Source: Bacilli bacterium
GTDB lineage: Bacteria > Bacillota_I > Bacilli_A > RF39 > UBA660
DNA: 64,000 nucleotides
Assembly: GCA_017541885.1 (NCBI GenBank)
Contig: JAFXYF010000004.1
Location: forward strand, 1-64,000
Reading direction: 5' to 3'
A model generated the notes under the pieces. It was given only the letters and a program-made list of their open reading frames with translations, ran no database searches and was not told the DNA's origin. Shown piece by piece: positions 48,165-56,206 of this stretch. The stretch's first letter is position 1. Each line of letters starts with the position of its first letter. Both the position numbers and the translations under genes were made by a program.

Positions 48165-49502
48165 TTATATTCCTAGAAGTATTCCTGCTATCTTAAAATA
48201 GATTAATAGGGAACATGCATCTACTATTGTTGTGATAAATGGAGATGCCATAACTGCTGGGTCAAATCCAATTTTCTTTGCTAAGATTGGTAGTGAACAA
48301 CCAACGAACTTTGCAAATATTATTGTTAGTAAAAGTGTTGAACATACTACTGTTGCTATTGGCATTGCTACTTTATCTAGTAATAATAATTTAATAAAGT
48401 TTGCAGCTGCTAGAGTTATTCCACAAAGTAGGGCAACCCTTATTTCTTTCCACATAACTTTAAATGTATCTTTAAATTCAATTTCATCTAGAGATAAACT
48501 ACGAATTACTGATACACTTGCTTGAGAACCAGCGTTTCCACCTGAGTCCATAAGCATTGGTATAAATGATGTTAATACTACATAAGCGGCTAGTGCTTTT
48601 TCAAAGTGAGTAATAATACTACCAGTAAATGTTGCGGATATCATTAAGAGTAATAACCATGGTATACGTTTTTTCCATGTTTCAAATACTCCTGTTTTCA
48701 TATATGGCTTATCAGTTGGTGTGATAGCGGCCATCTTTTCGATATCCTCTGTTGCCTCTTCCTCCATGATATCGATAACATCATCGACTGTGATAATACC
48801 AACAAGTCTATTCTCTGAATCTACTACTGGTAATGTACTATAGTCATAATCTTGGAAGATATTAGCAACTTCCTCTTGATCCATTGATGTAGTTAGTACA
48901 TGATCACACTCTTGCATGATATCATTAATCATTGTATCTGGTTCATTTATGATTAAATCTTTTACTGTTACATAACCTAAAAGTTTTCTTTCTTTATCAG
49001 TTATAAAACATGAATCATATGATACGAAGTCTTCTTGTTGTTTTCTAATTCTTGCGATAGACTGTTCAATCGTTAGGTCTTTCTTTAGGTGGATATATTC
49101 CATCGCCATTAAGGAACCTGCTGAATTTTCTTTATATTTTAATAATTTATTGATATCTGCACGTGTATCTTTATCAACGTTTGATAAAAGTCTTGTTACC
49201 ATTACGGCTGGCATTTCTTCAAAAAGGTCAGCTGCATCATCGGTAAACATGTCTTCAATAATCTCTTTAGCTTCATTTTTAGTAAGAGATGTAATTAAGT
49301 TTCTTTGAACTTCATCATCCATATTTACAAAAACATCACTTGCGATATCTTTTGGTAATAATCTAAATACTTGTATTAGTTGTTCTTCAGGAAGATCTTC
49401 AATTAAGGAGGCTATATCATACTCGTTCATTTCTGATAATAGTTTCTTTACTTCACTTCTTTTTTTCTCTTGTAGTAATTCTTGTAAGTTTTCTAATTCC
49501 AT
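48165..49502 (-). CDS. mgtE: Magnesium transporter MgtE
   Basis: A 445-residue Mg2+ channel. Residues 1-130 are the MgtE N-domain (helical, LPEEQLIQVFRLLPKDIASD), residues about 135-255 hold two CBS domains (YVTVKDLIINEPDTMINDIM, STLPVVDSENRLVGIITVDD), and the C-terminal third has five spans with PMLMDSGGNAGSQASVS, the pore-loop signature. Intracellular Mg2+ normally closes it through the first two domains. No M-box riboswitch is visible upstream. AAGGAGTGAT precedes the ATG. Confidence 0.96.
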   Translation of the reverse strand: MELENLQELLQEKKRSEVKKLLSEMNEYDIASLIEDLPEEQLIQVFRLLPKDIASDVFVNMDDEVQRNLITSLTKNEAKEIIEDMFTDDAADLFEEMPAVMVTRLLSNVDKDTRADINKLLKYKENSAGSLMAMEYIHLKKDLTIEQSIARIRKQQEDFVSYDSCFITDKERKLLGYVTVKDLIINEPDTMINDIMQECDHVLTTSMDQEEVANIFQDYDYSTLPVVDSENRLVGIITVDDVIDIMEEEATEDIEKMAAITPTDKPYMKTGVFETWKKRIPWLLLLMISATFTGSIITHFEKALAAYVVLTSFIPMLMDSGGNAGSQASVSVIRSLSLDEIEFKDTFKVMWKEIRVALLCGITLAAANFIKLLLLDKVAMPIATVVCSTLLLTIIFAKFVGCSLPILAKKIGFDPAVMASPFITTIVDACSLLIYFKIAGILLGI

Positions 49503-49532
49503 ATATAATCACTCCTTTTCTTCTCTGCTTTT

Positions 49533-49541
49533 CTTATACCA
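49533..49541 (-). promoter_or_regulatory. Extended -10 promoter of mgtE
   Basis: Minus-strand TGGTATAAG; weak TTCCTT at the -35 distance. Confidence 0.5.
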
Positions 49542-49593
49542 CAAAATAGGGTAAAAAGGAATATTTAAATGATTAATTTGACATTTCTATGTC

Positions 49594-49622
49594 TTGTACT
49601 TATTAACAAAATAATTTATAAT
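49594..49622 (+). promoter_or_regulatory. Promoter of lipoprotein gene at 49647
   Basis: TTGTAC at 49594-49599, 17 bases, TATAAT at 49617-49622; diverges from the mgtE promoter. Confidence 0.65.
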
Positions 49623-49646
49623 GTTTATAGAATATGAGGTGTTTGT

Positions 49647-50084
49647 ATGAAGAAAATTATTATTTCTTGTTTAATTATAATGATGTGTTTCTTGCTTACT
49701 GGGTGTGGTGCTGAAGGTATTGGAAAAGTAACTTATAAAGTATTTGATAATGTTACTGAAACAAAAGAAGAAAATGGAAAGTTAGAAACTGGTAATAAAT
49801 GGGAATCTAAGAAATATGTATCTAAAGGTTTGGTTCTTACTGTTACTAAGTATGAAGATAGAGACTTATCTTTAGGTATTGCAAAGACTGATGGTATTAA
49901 GACAAAAAAGATAAATGGTAGAAAGTTCTATTATAAAGTTACTGAAATTGAAGGTATTTATTTAGGACAATATTATACACAAGTTAAAGAAGATGCTTAT
50001 TTATTTGCTTTTACTTATAAGAAGAGTGATGCGAATGAAAAAGCTGTTAATGATTTATTAGAATCAATTGAAGTAAAAAAATAG
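49647..50084 (+). CDS. Lipoprotein, unknown function
   Basis: A 145-residue lipoprotein. MKKIIISCLIIMMCFLLTGC ends in the lipobox L-T-G-C at Cys20, so it should be lipidated and held at the outer membrane face. The mature part shows a repeated beta-like pattern with KINGRKFYYKVTEIEGIYLG and YLFAFTYKKSDANEKAVNDL. The protein at 52389 has a similar ending (INGFEWYFGERDTAYYYCGY, then VYNVEIKQ), so the two may be related. GAGGTG precedes the ATG. Confidence 0.75.
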   Translation: MKKIIISCLIIMMCFLLTGCGAEGIGKVTYKVFDNVTETKEENGKLETGNKWESKKYVSKGLVLTVTKYEDRDLSLGIAKTDGIKTKKINGRKFYYKVTEIEGIYLGQYYTQVKEDAYLFAFTYKKSDANEKAVNDLLESIEVKK

Positions 50085-50109
50085 CAAGTAATTATACTTG
50101 TTTTTTTTA
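50084..50109 (+). terminator. Intrinsic terminator
   Basis: Stem CAAGTA / TACTTG with loop ATTA and nine T. Confidence 0.83.
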
Positions 50110-50151
50110 TTTATTTTTATTATAATTATCTCGTAAATAAATTTATATATT

Positions 50152-50248
50152 ACCTTATCAAGAGTGATTGAGAGAACAGGCTCTGTGAAATCCAGCAACC
50201 CATTTCGGGTGGGTGCTAAATCCTGCGGTATTAACCGAAAGATGAGTT
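50152..50248 (+). promoter_or_regulatory. SAM-I (S-box) riboswitch aptamer
   Basis: CTTATCAAGAG at the 5' side, GTGAAATCCAGCAACC in the core, GGTGCTAAATCC and finally GAAAGATGAG are the S-box landmarks; CTTATC pairs with GATGAG (one G-U) as P1. It lies before metK, the SAM synthetase gene, and TATAAT at 50121-50126 is its likely -10. SAM binding should favour the downstream terminator. Confidence 0.95.
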
Positions 50249-50253
50249 TTAAT

Positions 50254-50290
50254 AAGACATTCTATTGGTTAATAGAATGTCTTTTCTTTT
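50254..50290 (+). terminator. SAM riboswitch expression-platform terminator
   Basis: Thirteen-pair stem AAGACATTCTATT / AATAGAATGTCTT with loop GGTT, then a TTTTCTTTT tract. Confidence 0.92.
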
Positions 50291-50315
50291 TAAGGTAATT
50301 AAGAAGGAGGATATT

Positions 50316-51452
50316 ATGAAAAAGTTATTTACAAGTGAAATGGTGTGTAAAGGGCACCCTGATAAGTTATGTGATCTTATCTCTGATACAATTTTAGATG
50401 AGTATCTAGCACATGACGATAATTCAAGAGTTGCGGTAGAGACGGCAGTAAGTAGTAAGCGAGTATTTGTTTTTGGAGAAGTTACAAGTAATTATTCTTT
50501 TGATGTGGAAAAACTTGTTAGAGAAGTTATTTGTAATGTTGGATACGATAGAGAAGAATTAGGTTTTGATGGTAAAACTATTCCAATTATAATTGATATT
50601 CATGAACAATCTTCTGATATTGCTCAAGGGGTAGATGGAGATGATACTGGAGCAGGAGATCAAGGTATTATGTTTGGTTATGCTTGTAGTGAGACAGATG
50701 AATACTTACCGCTTAGTTATGTACTAGCAAGTCGCTTAGCAAAAAGAGTAGAAGAAGTTAGAAAGAATAAAATTCTTCCATATTTAAGACCCGATGGTAA
50801 GATGCAAGTAACTGTTGAATATGTTGATGGGGTACCTACTAGAGTAGACACTGTAGTTATTTCTCTTCAACATAATGAAGAAGTCTCTTATGGCCAACTA
50901 AGAGAAGATGTTACAACTGAGATCATTGAAAAGGTTATTGATAGTAAATATTTAGTTGATACTAAATACTTGATTAATCCTACTGGTAGATTTGTAATTG
51001 GTGGACCTATTGGGGATTCTGGTTTAACTGGTAGAAAAATAGTAGTTGATAATTATGGTGGATATTGTCCTCATGGAGGAGGAGCATTTTCTGGAAAAGA
51101 TTATACTAAAGTAGATAGAAGTGCTGCATACTATGCAAGATATGTTTGTAAGAATTTAGTTGCTTCTGGAATATGTTCTAAATGTTTATTAGAAGTTGGA
51201 TATGCTATAGGAGTTAGTAAACCAGTAAGTATTTACATTGATACTTATGATACTAGTAAATATGATAATAATGTAATACTTGAGATGATTAATGAATTAT
51301 TTGATTTTAGACCAAAAAACATTATTGATACATTTGATTTAAAACATATTACTTATCATGAATTATCTAATTATGGACATTTTGGTAGAGAGACTAGTCC
51401 ATTTGAAGCATTAGACATGGTTGAAAAAATTAAGAATTATATTGAAAAATAG
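50316..51452 (+). CDS. metK: S-adenosylmethionine synthetase
   Basis: Makes SAM from methionine and ATP. ATG 50316 follows AAGGAGG; an in-frame ATG at 50265 lies in the terminator stem and is not used. MKKLFTSEMVCKGHPDKLCD, GDDTGAGDQGIMFGYACSET (the MetK signature), GGPIGDSGLTGRKIVVDNYG and GGGAFSGKDYTKVDRSAAY are all present. At 378 residues it is slightly shorter than the usual 385-400. The SAM-I riboswitch gives product feedback on transcription. Confidence 0.97.
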   Translation: MKKLFTSEMVCKGHPDKLCDLISDTILDEYLAHDDNSRVAVETAVSSKRVFVFGEVTSNYSFDVEKLVREVICNVGYDREELGFDGKTIPIIIDIHEQSSDIAQGVDGDDTGAGDQGIMFGYACSETDEYLPLSYVLASRLAKRVEEVRKNKILPYLRPDGKMQVTVEYVDGVPTRVDTVVISLQHNEEVSYGQLREDVTTEIIEKVIDSKYLVDTKYLINPTGRFVIGGPIGDSGLTGRKIVVDNYGGYCPHGGGAFSGKDYTKVDRSAAYYARYVCKNLVASGICSKCLLEVGYAIGVSKPVSIYIDTYDTSKYDNNVILEMINELFDFRPKNIIDTFDLKHITYHELSNYGHFGRETSPFEALDMVEKIKNYIEK

Positions 51453-51475
51453 ACCTTTTAAGGGTCTCTTTTTTT
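51451..51475 (+). terminator. Intrinsic terminator of metK
   Basis: Stem AGACC / GGTCT enlarged by T-A pairs, then CTTTTTTT. Its T-tract runs into the next -35. Confidence 0.75.
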
Positions 51476-51502
51476 GACAAAATCGTAAAAATATGGTATA
51501 AT
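51474..51502 (+). promoter_or_regulatory. Consensus sigma-A promoter of sortase gene
   Basis: TTGACA at 51474-51479, 17 bases, TATAAT at 51497-51502 with TGG in front. Confidence 0.85.
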
Positions 51503-51528
51503 GTGCGTACTAATGGGGGTTAGGTATT

Positions 51529-52341
51529 ATGAAAAAGGGATTACTAGCAAGAGTCCTTAAAATGGGACTTGTATTTGCCAGTGTTTATACTGGTATATTT
51601 GGTTATATTATTAATTTAAATACAGTTTATGCTATATCAGAAGAAGATAAACCTTATGTTTTTATTGATCGTTTACAATATGAAGAAGAACAAGTAGAAG
51701 AAGAAAAAGCAGAAGAGTCTGTATTAGAAGAGACAATTGTTGATACTAGAGTTGGGGATACTTATTCAGTTTATGTTCCTCCTGTAACATCTAATACTAT
51801 TTCTGGTAACTCTATTAAAGTAGCATCAATTTATAATCATTTAATGAGTGATGATGGATCAAGCTTTTATCTTAATCGTGATATAAATGGTAACTATGAT
51901 GGTAGAGGAGTACCTTTTGTAGACTTTAGAAATGATTTTAATGGTCGTAAATCAATTGTTTATGCACATAGTTCAGTATATGGAAATGGACCATTCCAAG
52001 CATTACAAAATTATCATAATAATCCTGGATATTATCAAAACAATAAAACTATTACAATAAACTATAATGGTCGTACTTATACATATTTAATATTCTCAGT
52101 TTATGTTTCAACTGCGACTGATGAATATAGTGATGGATTAGAATACTATTACAGAATGGATTATAGTGATGCAGAGTGGGGAGAAGTAATTCAAAGTTAT
52201 AAAAACCATTCTGAGTATGAAACTGGAGTATCTGTTAATAGTAATGATAAGATAATTATTTTACAAACTTGTTCAATGGATCCTAACTACTATGAAAAAT
52301 ATTATCGTTATAATTTACTAATTATGGGTAAATTAATTTAG
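51529..52341 (+). CDS. Class-B-like sortase
   Basis: A 270-residue membrane-anchored transpeptidase. One N-terminal span (LVFASVYTGIFGYIINL) precedes an acidic linker (residues 45-75) and the sortase barrel. Catalytic residues are His147 in SIVYAHSS, Cys248 in IIILQTCSMD and Arg260 in YYRYNLLIMG. FYLNRDINGNYDGRGVPFVD and QALQNYHNNPGYYQNNKTIT follow the SrtB pattern. Substrate motifs (NPQTN, LPxTG) are not seen in any protein of the window, so its targets lie elsewhere or use an unfamiliar signal. It has the best promoter in this part of the window. Confidence 0.88.
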   Translation: MKKGLLARVLKMGLVFASVYTGIFGYIINLNTVYAISEEDKPYVFIDRLQYEEEQVEEEKAEESVLEETIVDTRVGDTYSVYVPPVTSNTISGNSIKVASIYNHLMSDDGSSFYLNRDINGNYDGRGVPFVDFRNDFNGRKSIVYAHSSVYGNGPFQALQNYHNNPGYYQNNKTITINYNGRTYTYLIFSVYVSTATDEYSDGLEYYYRMDYSDAEWGEVIQSYKNHSEYETGVSVNSNDKIIILQTCSMDPNYYEKYYRYNLLIMGKLI

Positions 52342-52366
52342 AAGTAGATTTCTACTTCTTTTTTTT
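52340..52366 (+). terminator. Intrinsic terminator
   Basis: Stem GAAGTAGA / TCTACTTC with loop TT and a T-run. Confidence 0.85.
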
Positions 52367-52367
52367 A

Positions 52368-52385
52368 TATAATTATATTGGTGAT
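52368..52385 (+). promoter_or_regulatory. -10 with SD at predicted +1
   Basis: TATAAT at 52368-52373 directly after the terminator, six bases, GGTGAT at 52380-52385, ATG 52389. Stop to start is 47 bases. Confidence 0.6.
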
Positions 52386-52388
52386 AAT

Positions 52389-52919
52389 ATGAAAAAGATT
52401 ATAGTATTTATATGTTTAATAATAATGGCTTTTATGATTACTGGTTGTCAAAAGACTGGGTCTGGGGCTAGTAAAGAAAATAAAAGACCTAAAGCAGAAG
52501 GAGAGTCTTATTCTGTTCGTTACTTAGAGTTTTTTCTTCCTAAAGAATTAAAGAAAAACTATGCAAAAGAAAGAGAAGAAATATATGAGTTTTATACAGG
52601 AGAATTTAAAAGTACTGGTCCTACTGGTATAGATGTAGTTATTAGTACTTCTAAAGTAGATGAGAAGTTTAAATTAAAAGATTATGCTAATAAAGATTCA
52701 GTTGCGGCTAAAAAGAAAATTAGATTAGAGAAGAAAACTATAAATGGATTTGAGTGGTATTTTGGAGAAAGAGATACTGCATACTATTATTGTGGATATT
52801 ATGAAGGATATGTTTATAATGTAGAAATTAAACAAAATAGTGATCCTGATGATGTTTATGCTGATTTATTAAAAATGTTTGAAGAAACTATGTATTTTGA
52901 CATATTAGAAGAAAAATAG
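52389..52919 (+). CDS. Lipoprotein, unknown function
   Basis: A 176-residue lipoprotein. MKKIIVFICLIIMAFMITGC is a type II signal with lipobox I-T-G-C (Cys20). A Lys/Glu-rich linker leads to SVRYLEFFLPKELKKNYAKE, EFYTGEFKSTGPTGID and GFEWYFGERDTAYYYCGYYE, which resemble the lipoprotein at 49647 in order of elements. It is the first of two neighbouring lipoprotein genes downstream of the sortase gene. No known family recognised. Confidence 0.75.
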   Translation: MKKIIVFICLIIMAFMITGCQKTGSGASKENKRPKAEGESYSVRYLEFFLPKELKKNYAKEREEIYEFYTGEFKSTGPTGIDVVISTSKVDEKFKLKDYANKDSVAAKKKIRLEKKTINGFEWYFGERDTAYYYCGYYEGYVYNVEIKQNSDPDDVYADLLKMFEETMYFDILEEK

Positions 52920-52942
52920 AGTTTATTTAAACTCTTTTTTTT
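52918..52942 (+). terminator. Intrinsic terminator
   Basis: Stem AGAGTTT / AAACTCT with loop ATTT and eight T; begins in the stop codon. Confidence 0.83.
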
Positions 52943-52950
52943 GTTATAAT
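52942..52950 (+). promoter_or_regulatory. Extended -10 promoter for gene at 52974
   Basis: TGTTATAAT beginning on the last T of the terminator's T-run. Confidence 0.6.
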
Positions 52951-52973
52951 TTTCATAGATAGTGAGTGATTTT

Positions 52974-53441
52974 ATGAAAAGAATAATTCTTTTATTATTT
53001 GGAATACTTGTATTTGTTACTGGTTGTGGAATAGAGTATAAAATACATGGACACTATGTAACATTAGATGAAAGTGTAGATTTTAGACATATTCATTATA
53101 AGACATCTACTTCTTTTGATTTTGGTAGTGATAAGTCTTTTAAATCATATAGTTTATATGATAAGAGACCTAAAGTTTTATATAGTGTTACTGTTAATAG
53201 AGTAAAAGGTAAAATAAAAGATGGGATTAGTGCTTTAGAAAAGAAAGAGAAAGCAGATAAGAAAGATAAAAAAATTGGTAGTGAAAAATGGACTATTATT
53301 TCTTATAAAGAAGAGGATATAGATTATACTTCATATTTTTCAGGATATGATGAGAATGAATATTATAGAATTGATTTTTATAATTCTAAATTAGGAAAAG
53401 AGTTTGAAAATAATTTTATAAAGAAAGTTAAAATTAAATAG
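52974..53441 (+). CDS. Lipoprotein, unknown function
   Basis: A 155-residue lipoprotein; ATG 52974 follows GAGTGAT, while an in-frame GTG at 52962 would overlap that site. MKRIILLLFGILVFVTGC gives lipobox V-T-G-C (Cys18). The mature part is Lys-rich with SVTVNRVKGKIKDGISALEK and DYTSYFSGYDENEYYRIDFY, again the 'ends with a short Tyr-rich beta segment' layout of the two preceding lipoproteins. The next gene starts 11 bases later. Confidence 0.72.
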   Translation: MKRIILLLFGILVFVTGCGIEYKIHGHYVTLDESVDFRHIHYKTSTSFDFGSDKSFKSYSLYDKRPKVLYSVTVNRVKGKIKDGISALEKKEKADKKDKKIGSEKWTIISYKEEDIDYTSYFSGYDENEYYRIDFYNSKLGKEFENNFIKKVKIK

Positions 53442-53452
53442 GGAGTTTATTT

Positions 53453-54034
53453 ATGGAAACAAAAAGAAATGCTAGAAGAAAGAATCGTAAAATTAAATTT
53501 AGTGAAGATGAATATATTGAAAAGCAATATTATGTAGATGGAAAAGCTGTAATACCTGTTAAGTTAGATAATGTATCTGATTTATATATGTTACATGATT
53601 ATAAGCAAGTAGAGTTAGCCGACTCTGTATGTGCTTATATTGAAGAGATTGCTTATATGGTTCCAATTAATACTGATATTGTATTAGAAATACATTGTCC
53701 TAGAGTAGATTTTGCAACACAAGAGAGAATGATTAAATCTATACGTAATAATTATGGTATTGAGATTGATGATATTGATTATGAAATGTATCTTGCTAAT
53801 CGTAGAAGTGTTATTTTAGGAATAGTTGGAGTTATATTACTTGCTTTAAATATATTACTTGAGAAATATGTTGGTTCAATTGTATCTAATTTTTTATGTG
53901 TAGTATGGTGGGTTGCTATTTGGGATATGATTGAAATACAAACTATGGATAAATCTGATAATAAAGCTAAGAGACTTTCTTATCAACAATTATATGATGC
54001 ACAAATTACTTTTGTATTTGATGATGAAAAATAA
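53453..54034 (+). CDS. Membrane protein, unknown function
   Basis: A 193-residue protein. A basic start (METKRNARRKNRKIK) leads to a soluble alpha/beta region of about 115 residues (VELADSVCAYIEEIAYMVPI, DIVLEIHCPRVDFATQERMI), then two hydrophobic spans (RSVILGIVGVILLALNILL; IVSNFLCVVWWVAIWDMI) and a short charged tail. Probably the soluble part is cytoplasmic. No family recognised. Co-transcribed with the lipoprotein gene before it. Confidence 0.65.
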   Translation: METKRNARRKNRKIKFSEDEYIEKQYYVDGKAVIPVKLDNVSDLYMLHDYKQVELADSVCAYIEEIAYMVPINTDIVLEIHCPRVDFATQERMIKSIRNNYGIEIDDIDYEMYLANRRSVILGIVGVILLALNILLEKYVGSIVSNFLCVVWWVAIWDMIEIQTMDKSDNKAKRLSYQQLYDAQITFVFDDEK

Positions 54035-54055
54035 ATGGGAATTCCCATTTTTTTT
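54033..54055 (+). terminator. Intrinsic terminator
   Basis: Stem AATGGG / CCCATT with loop AATT and a T-run. Confidence 0.83.
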
Positions 54056-54056
54056 A

Positions 54057-54065
54057 TGATATAAT
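54057..54065 (+). promoter_or_regulatory. Extended -10 promoter for GH13 gene
   Basis: TGATATAAT one base after the terminator T-run; AGGAG follows later. Confidence 0.6.
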
Positions 54066-54099
54066 TTTATTAGAATAAAGATGGGTTTATAGGAGTAAT

Positions 54100-56196
54100 A
54101 TGGATAGAGTAGATAATGTTCATTTTAATTTTAGAGACCTACATAAGAATAGTATAGATAATGAATTTCTTGTACATTTAGAAATTCCAATGAGTGTAGG
54201 ATGGATTGATTCATCTTTTTTAGTAATTGATGGTAATACTATTCCTTTAACTTATGTAGATAATAATGAGACTAGTGCAATATTTGAGGGGGTAATATCC
54301 CTTAAACAGAGGGCAGTTTATCAATATTATTTTGAATACTATGCAGATGGTAAAAGACATATTATTAATAATCATAATACTAAAGATACTATTAATTATG
54401 ATGAGAAAAATAAACTAAGTGTTATGTTTGATGCTCCTGAGTGGGCTAAGGGTGCAATGATGTATCATATCTTTGTTGATAGATTTTATCATGCTGGAGA
54501 AGAATTAAAAGAAATGCCTAGAAGAGTTATTCATAAAGACTGGGATGAAGATGTTGTACTTGGTGTTAATCCTGATGTAGAAAAGAAATATCCTGGAGAA
54601 GAAATTTGGAATGTTGATTTCTTTGGTGGAAATTTAAAAGGTATCGAAGAAAAACTAGATTATTTAGAATCTCTTGGAATTACTCTTTTATATTTAAGCC
54701 CTATTATGAAGAGTCAATCTAATCATAGATATGATACTGCTGATTATGAGAGTGTTGATCCTTATGCAGGATGTAATGAGGATTTAAAGAATCTTTGTGA
54801 AGCTGCTCATAAAAGAGGAATGAAAGTTATAATTGATGCAGTATTTAATCATGTTGGAGATGAGAGTAAATATTTTGATAGATATGGAGATTATGTTGGA
54901 CCTAATCCTAAAGAGAATGGTATATATCAGAGTGGTGTAAGTAAATATCATGATTTCTTTAATTATAATGAGCATGGTAAGAATACTTTTTGGTGGAATT
55001 TTCCTACTTTACCTGAGTTAAATTCAGATTCTAACTTTTGGAGAGAATATATTTGTGGTGAAGGTGGAGTAATTGATAAATGGTTTGCACTTGGAATAGA
55101 TGGTTTAAGATTAGATGTTGCGGATAACTTATCAGATCCTGCTTTAGAAGAAATACATAAAGCAGTAATTAGAAATAAAGAAGATGGATTTATTCTTGGA
55201 GAAGTATGGGATAATCCAATGAGAAATGGACGTATTTATATATCTTCTGGAAAGAGTATGCATTCTGTAATGAATTATCCATTAGTAGATGGATTAGTTA
55301 GATATTTTAAATATAAAGATCCGAGAAAATTAGAATATACAATTAGAGATACTTTTGCAGAATATCCTAAATGTACAATTGATACTTTAATGAATTTTAC
55401 TTCTACTCATGATATATCTCGAGCAATTACTCTTCTTGGAAAAAGAAAATTTGATGGTAAGGGAGAGTTTAGTAAATTAGAAGATTATTTTAAACATAAA
55501 ATATATGAATCATTATGGGAGTTAGGATTTAATCAAGATGCAATTGTTTCCTTATTAACTGGTAAGAGTGAAATTAATTATTATACTTATTGTAGTTTAA
55601 TTAATAAGTTACAAGAAAAAGGAATTTATGGAGATGCACTTGAACACTTTAAAAATAGTTTTTCATATACTCCTTTTGATCCTGATCAAGGATGGGCTAA
55701 AGATTTACCTGATGATGTTAAAAAGAATTTAGAATTTACTAAGAATTATAAACTTACACCTGAAGAATATTTAGAAGCTAAAAAAGTATATGAAGCATAT
55801 CTTTTCTTTTTAGCAGCTTATCCTGGAATATTTTCAATATTCTATGGAGATGAAGTTGGTATGCAAGGACTTAATAATTTAGCAAATAGAAGAAGTTTTC
55901 CATGGAATAATATAGATAAAGAATTATTAAGTTATGTACAAACTTTAGGACAATTTAGAAAGAAATATCCATTCTTAAGAAAAGCAGATTTTAGACTTCT
56001 TGAATTAACTCCTGAAGTAGTTACATTTGAACGAATGGATGATAAAAATAAAATGTTTATTGCGGTAAATAATACTGATAGTGATAAAGAAATATATTTA
56101 CCTTCAGAGTATAGAGATGGAGAAAAGGTTCTTACACTTAAAAGAGTGAAAAATAATTGTCTTTCTTCTTATGGAGGTGTTATTATAAAGAAATAG
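54100..56196 (+). CDS. GH13 alpha-amylase-family enzyme (neopullulanase/cyclomaltodextrinase-like)
   Basis: A 698-residue cytoplasmic glycoside hydrolase for alpha-glucans; no signal peptide. Residues 1-110 form a beta domain as in neopullulanases. The barrel shows MYHIFVDRFYHAG, DAVFNHVG (region I), DGLRLDVAD with nucleophile Asp339 (II), LGEVWDNP with acid Glu368 (III) and TSTHD with Asp438 (IV). Residues about 450-560 insert an unusual helical segment (DYFKHKIYESLWELGFNQDA, INKLQEKGIYGDALEHFKNS) before PGIFSIFYGDEVGMQG. It may degrade imported maltodextrins or glycogen. Confidence 0.9.
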   Translation: MDRVDNVHFNFRDLHKNSIDNEFLVHLEIPMSVGWIDSSFLVIDGNTIPLTYVDNNETSAIFEGVISLKQRAVYQYYFEYYADGKRHIINNHNTKDTINYDEKNKLSVMFDAPEWAKGAMMYHIFVDRFYHAGEELKEMPRRVIHKDWDEDVVLGVNPDVEKKYPGEEIWNVDFFGGNLKGIEEKLDYLESLGITLLYLSPIMKSQSNHRYDTADYESVDPYAGCNEDLKNLCEAAHKRGMKVIIDAVFNHVGDESKYFDRYGDYVGPNPKENGIYQSGVSKYHDFFNYNEHGKNTFWWNFPTLPELNSDSNFWREYICGEGGVIDKWFALGIDGLRLDVADNLSDPALEEIHKAVIRNKEDGFILGEVWDNPMRNGRIYISSGKSMHSVMNYPLVDGLVRYFKYKDPRKLEYTIRDTFAEYPKCTIDTLMNFTSTHDISRAITLLGKRKFDGKGEFSKLEDYFKHKIYESLWELGFNQDAIVSLLTGKSEINYYTYCSLINKLQEKGIYGDALEHFKNSFSYTPFDPDQGWAKDLPDDVKKNLEFTKNYKLTPEEYLEAKKVYEAYLFFLAAYPGIFSIFYGDEVGMQGLNNLANRRSFPWNNIDKELLSYVQTLGQFRKKYPFLRKADFRLLELTPEVVTFERMDDKNKMFIAVNNTDSDKEIYLPSEYRDGEKVLTLKRVKNNCLSSYGGVIIKK

Positions 56197-56206
56197 GAGA
56201 TGTAGT

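Noticed and set aside
49503-49646. M-box magnesium riboswitch before mgtE
   Set aside because: The interval is short, shared with a divergent promoter, and none of the M-box landmarks is visible.
50265-50315. Longer metK beginning at 50265
   Set aside because: These codons lie in the riboswitch terminator; ATG 50316 has AAGGAGG and the family N-terminus.
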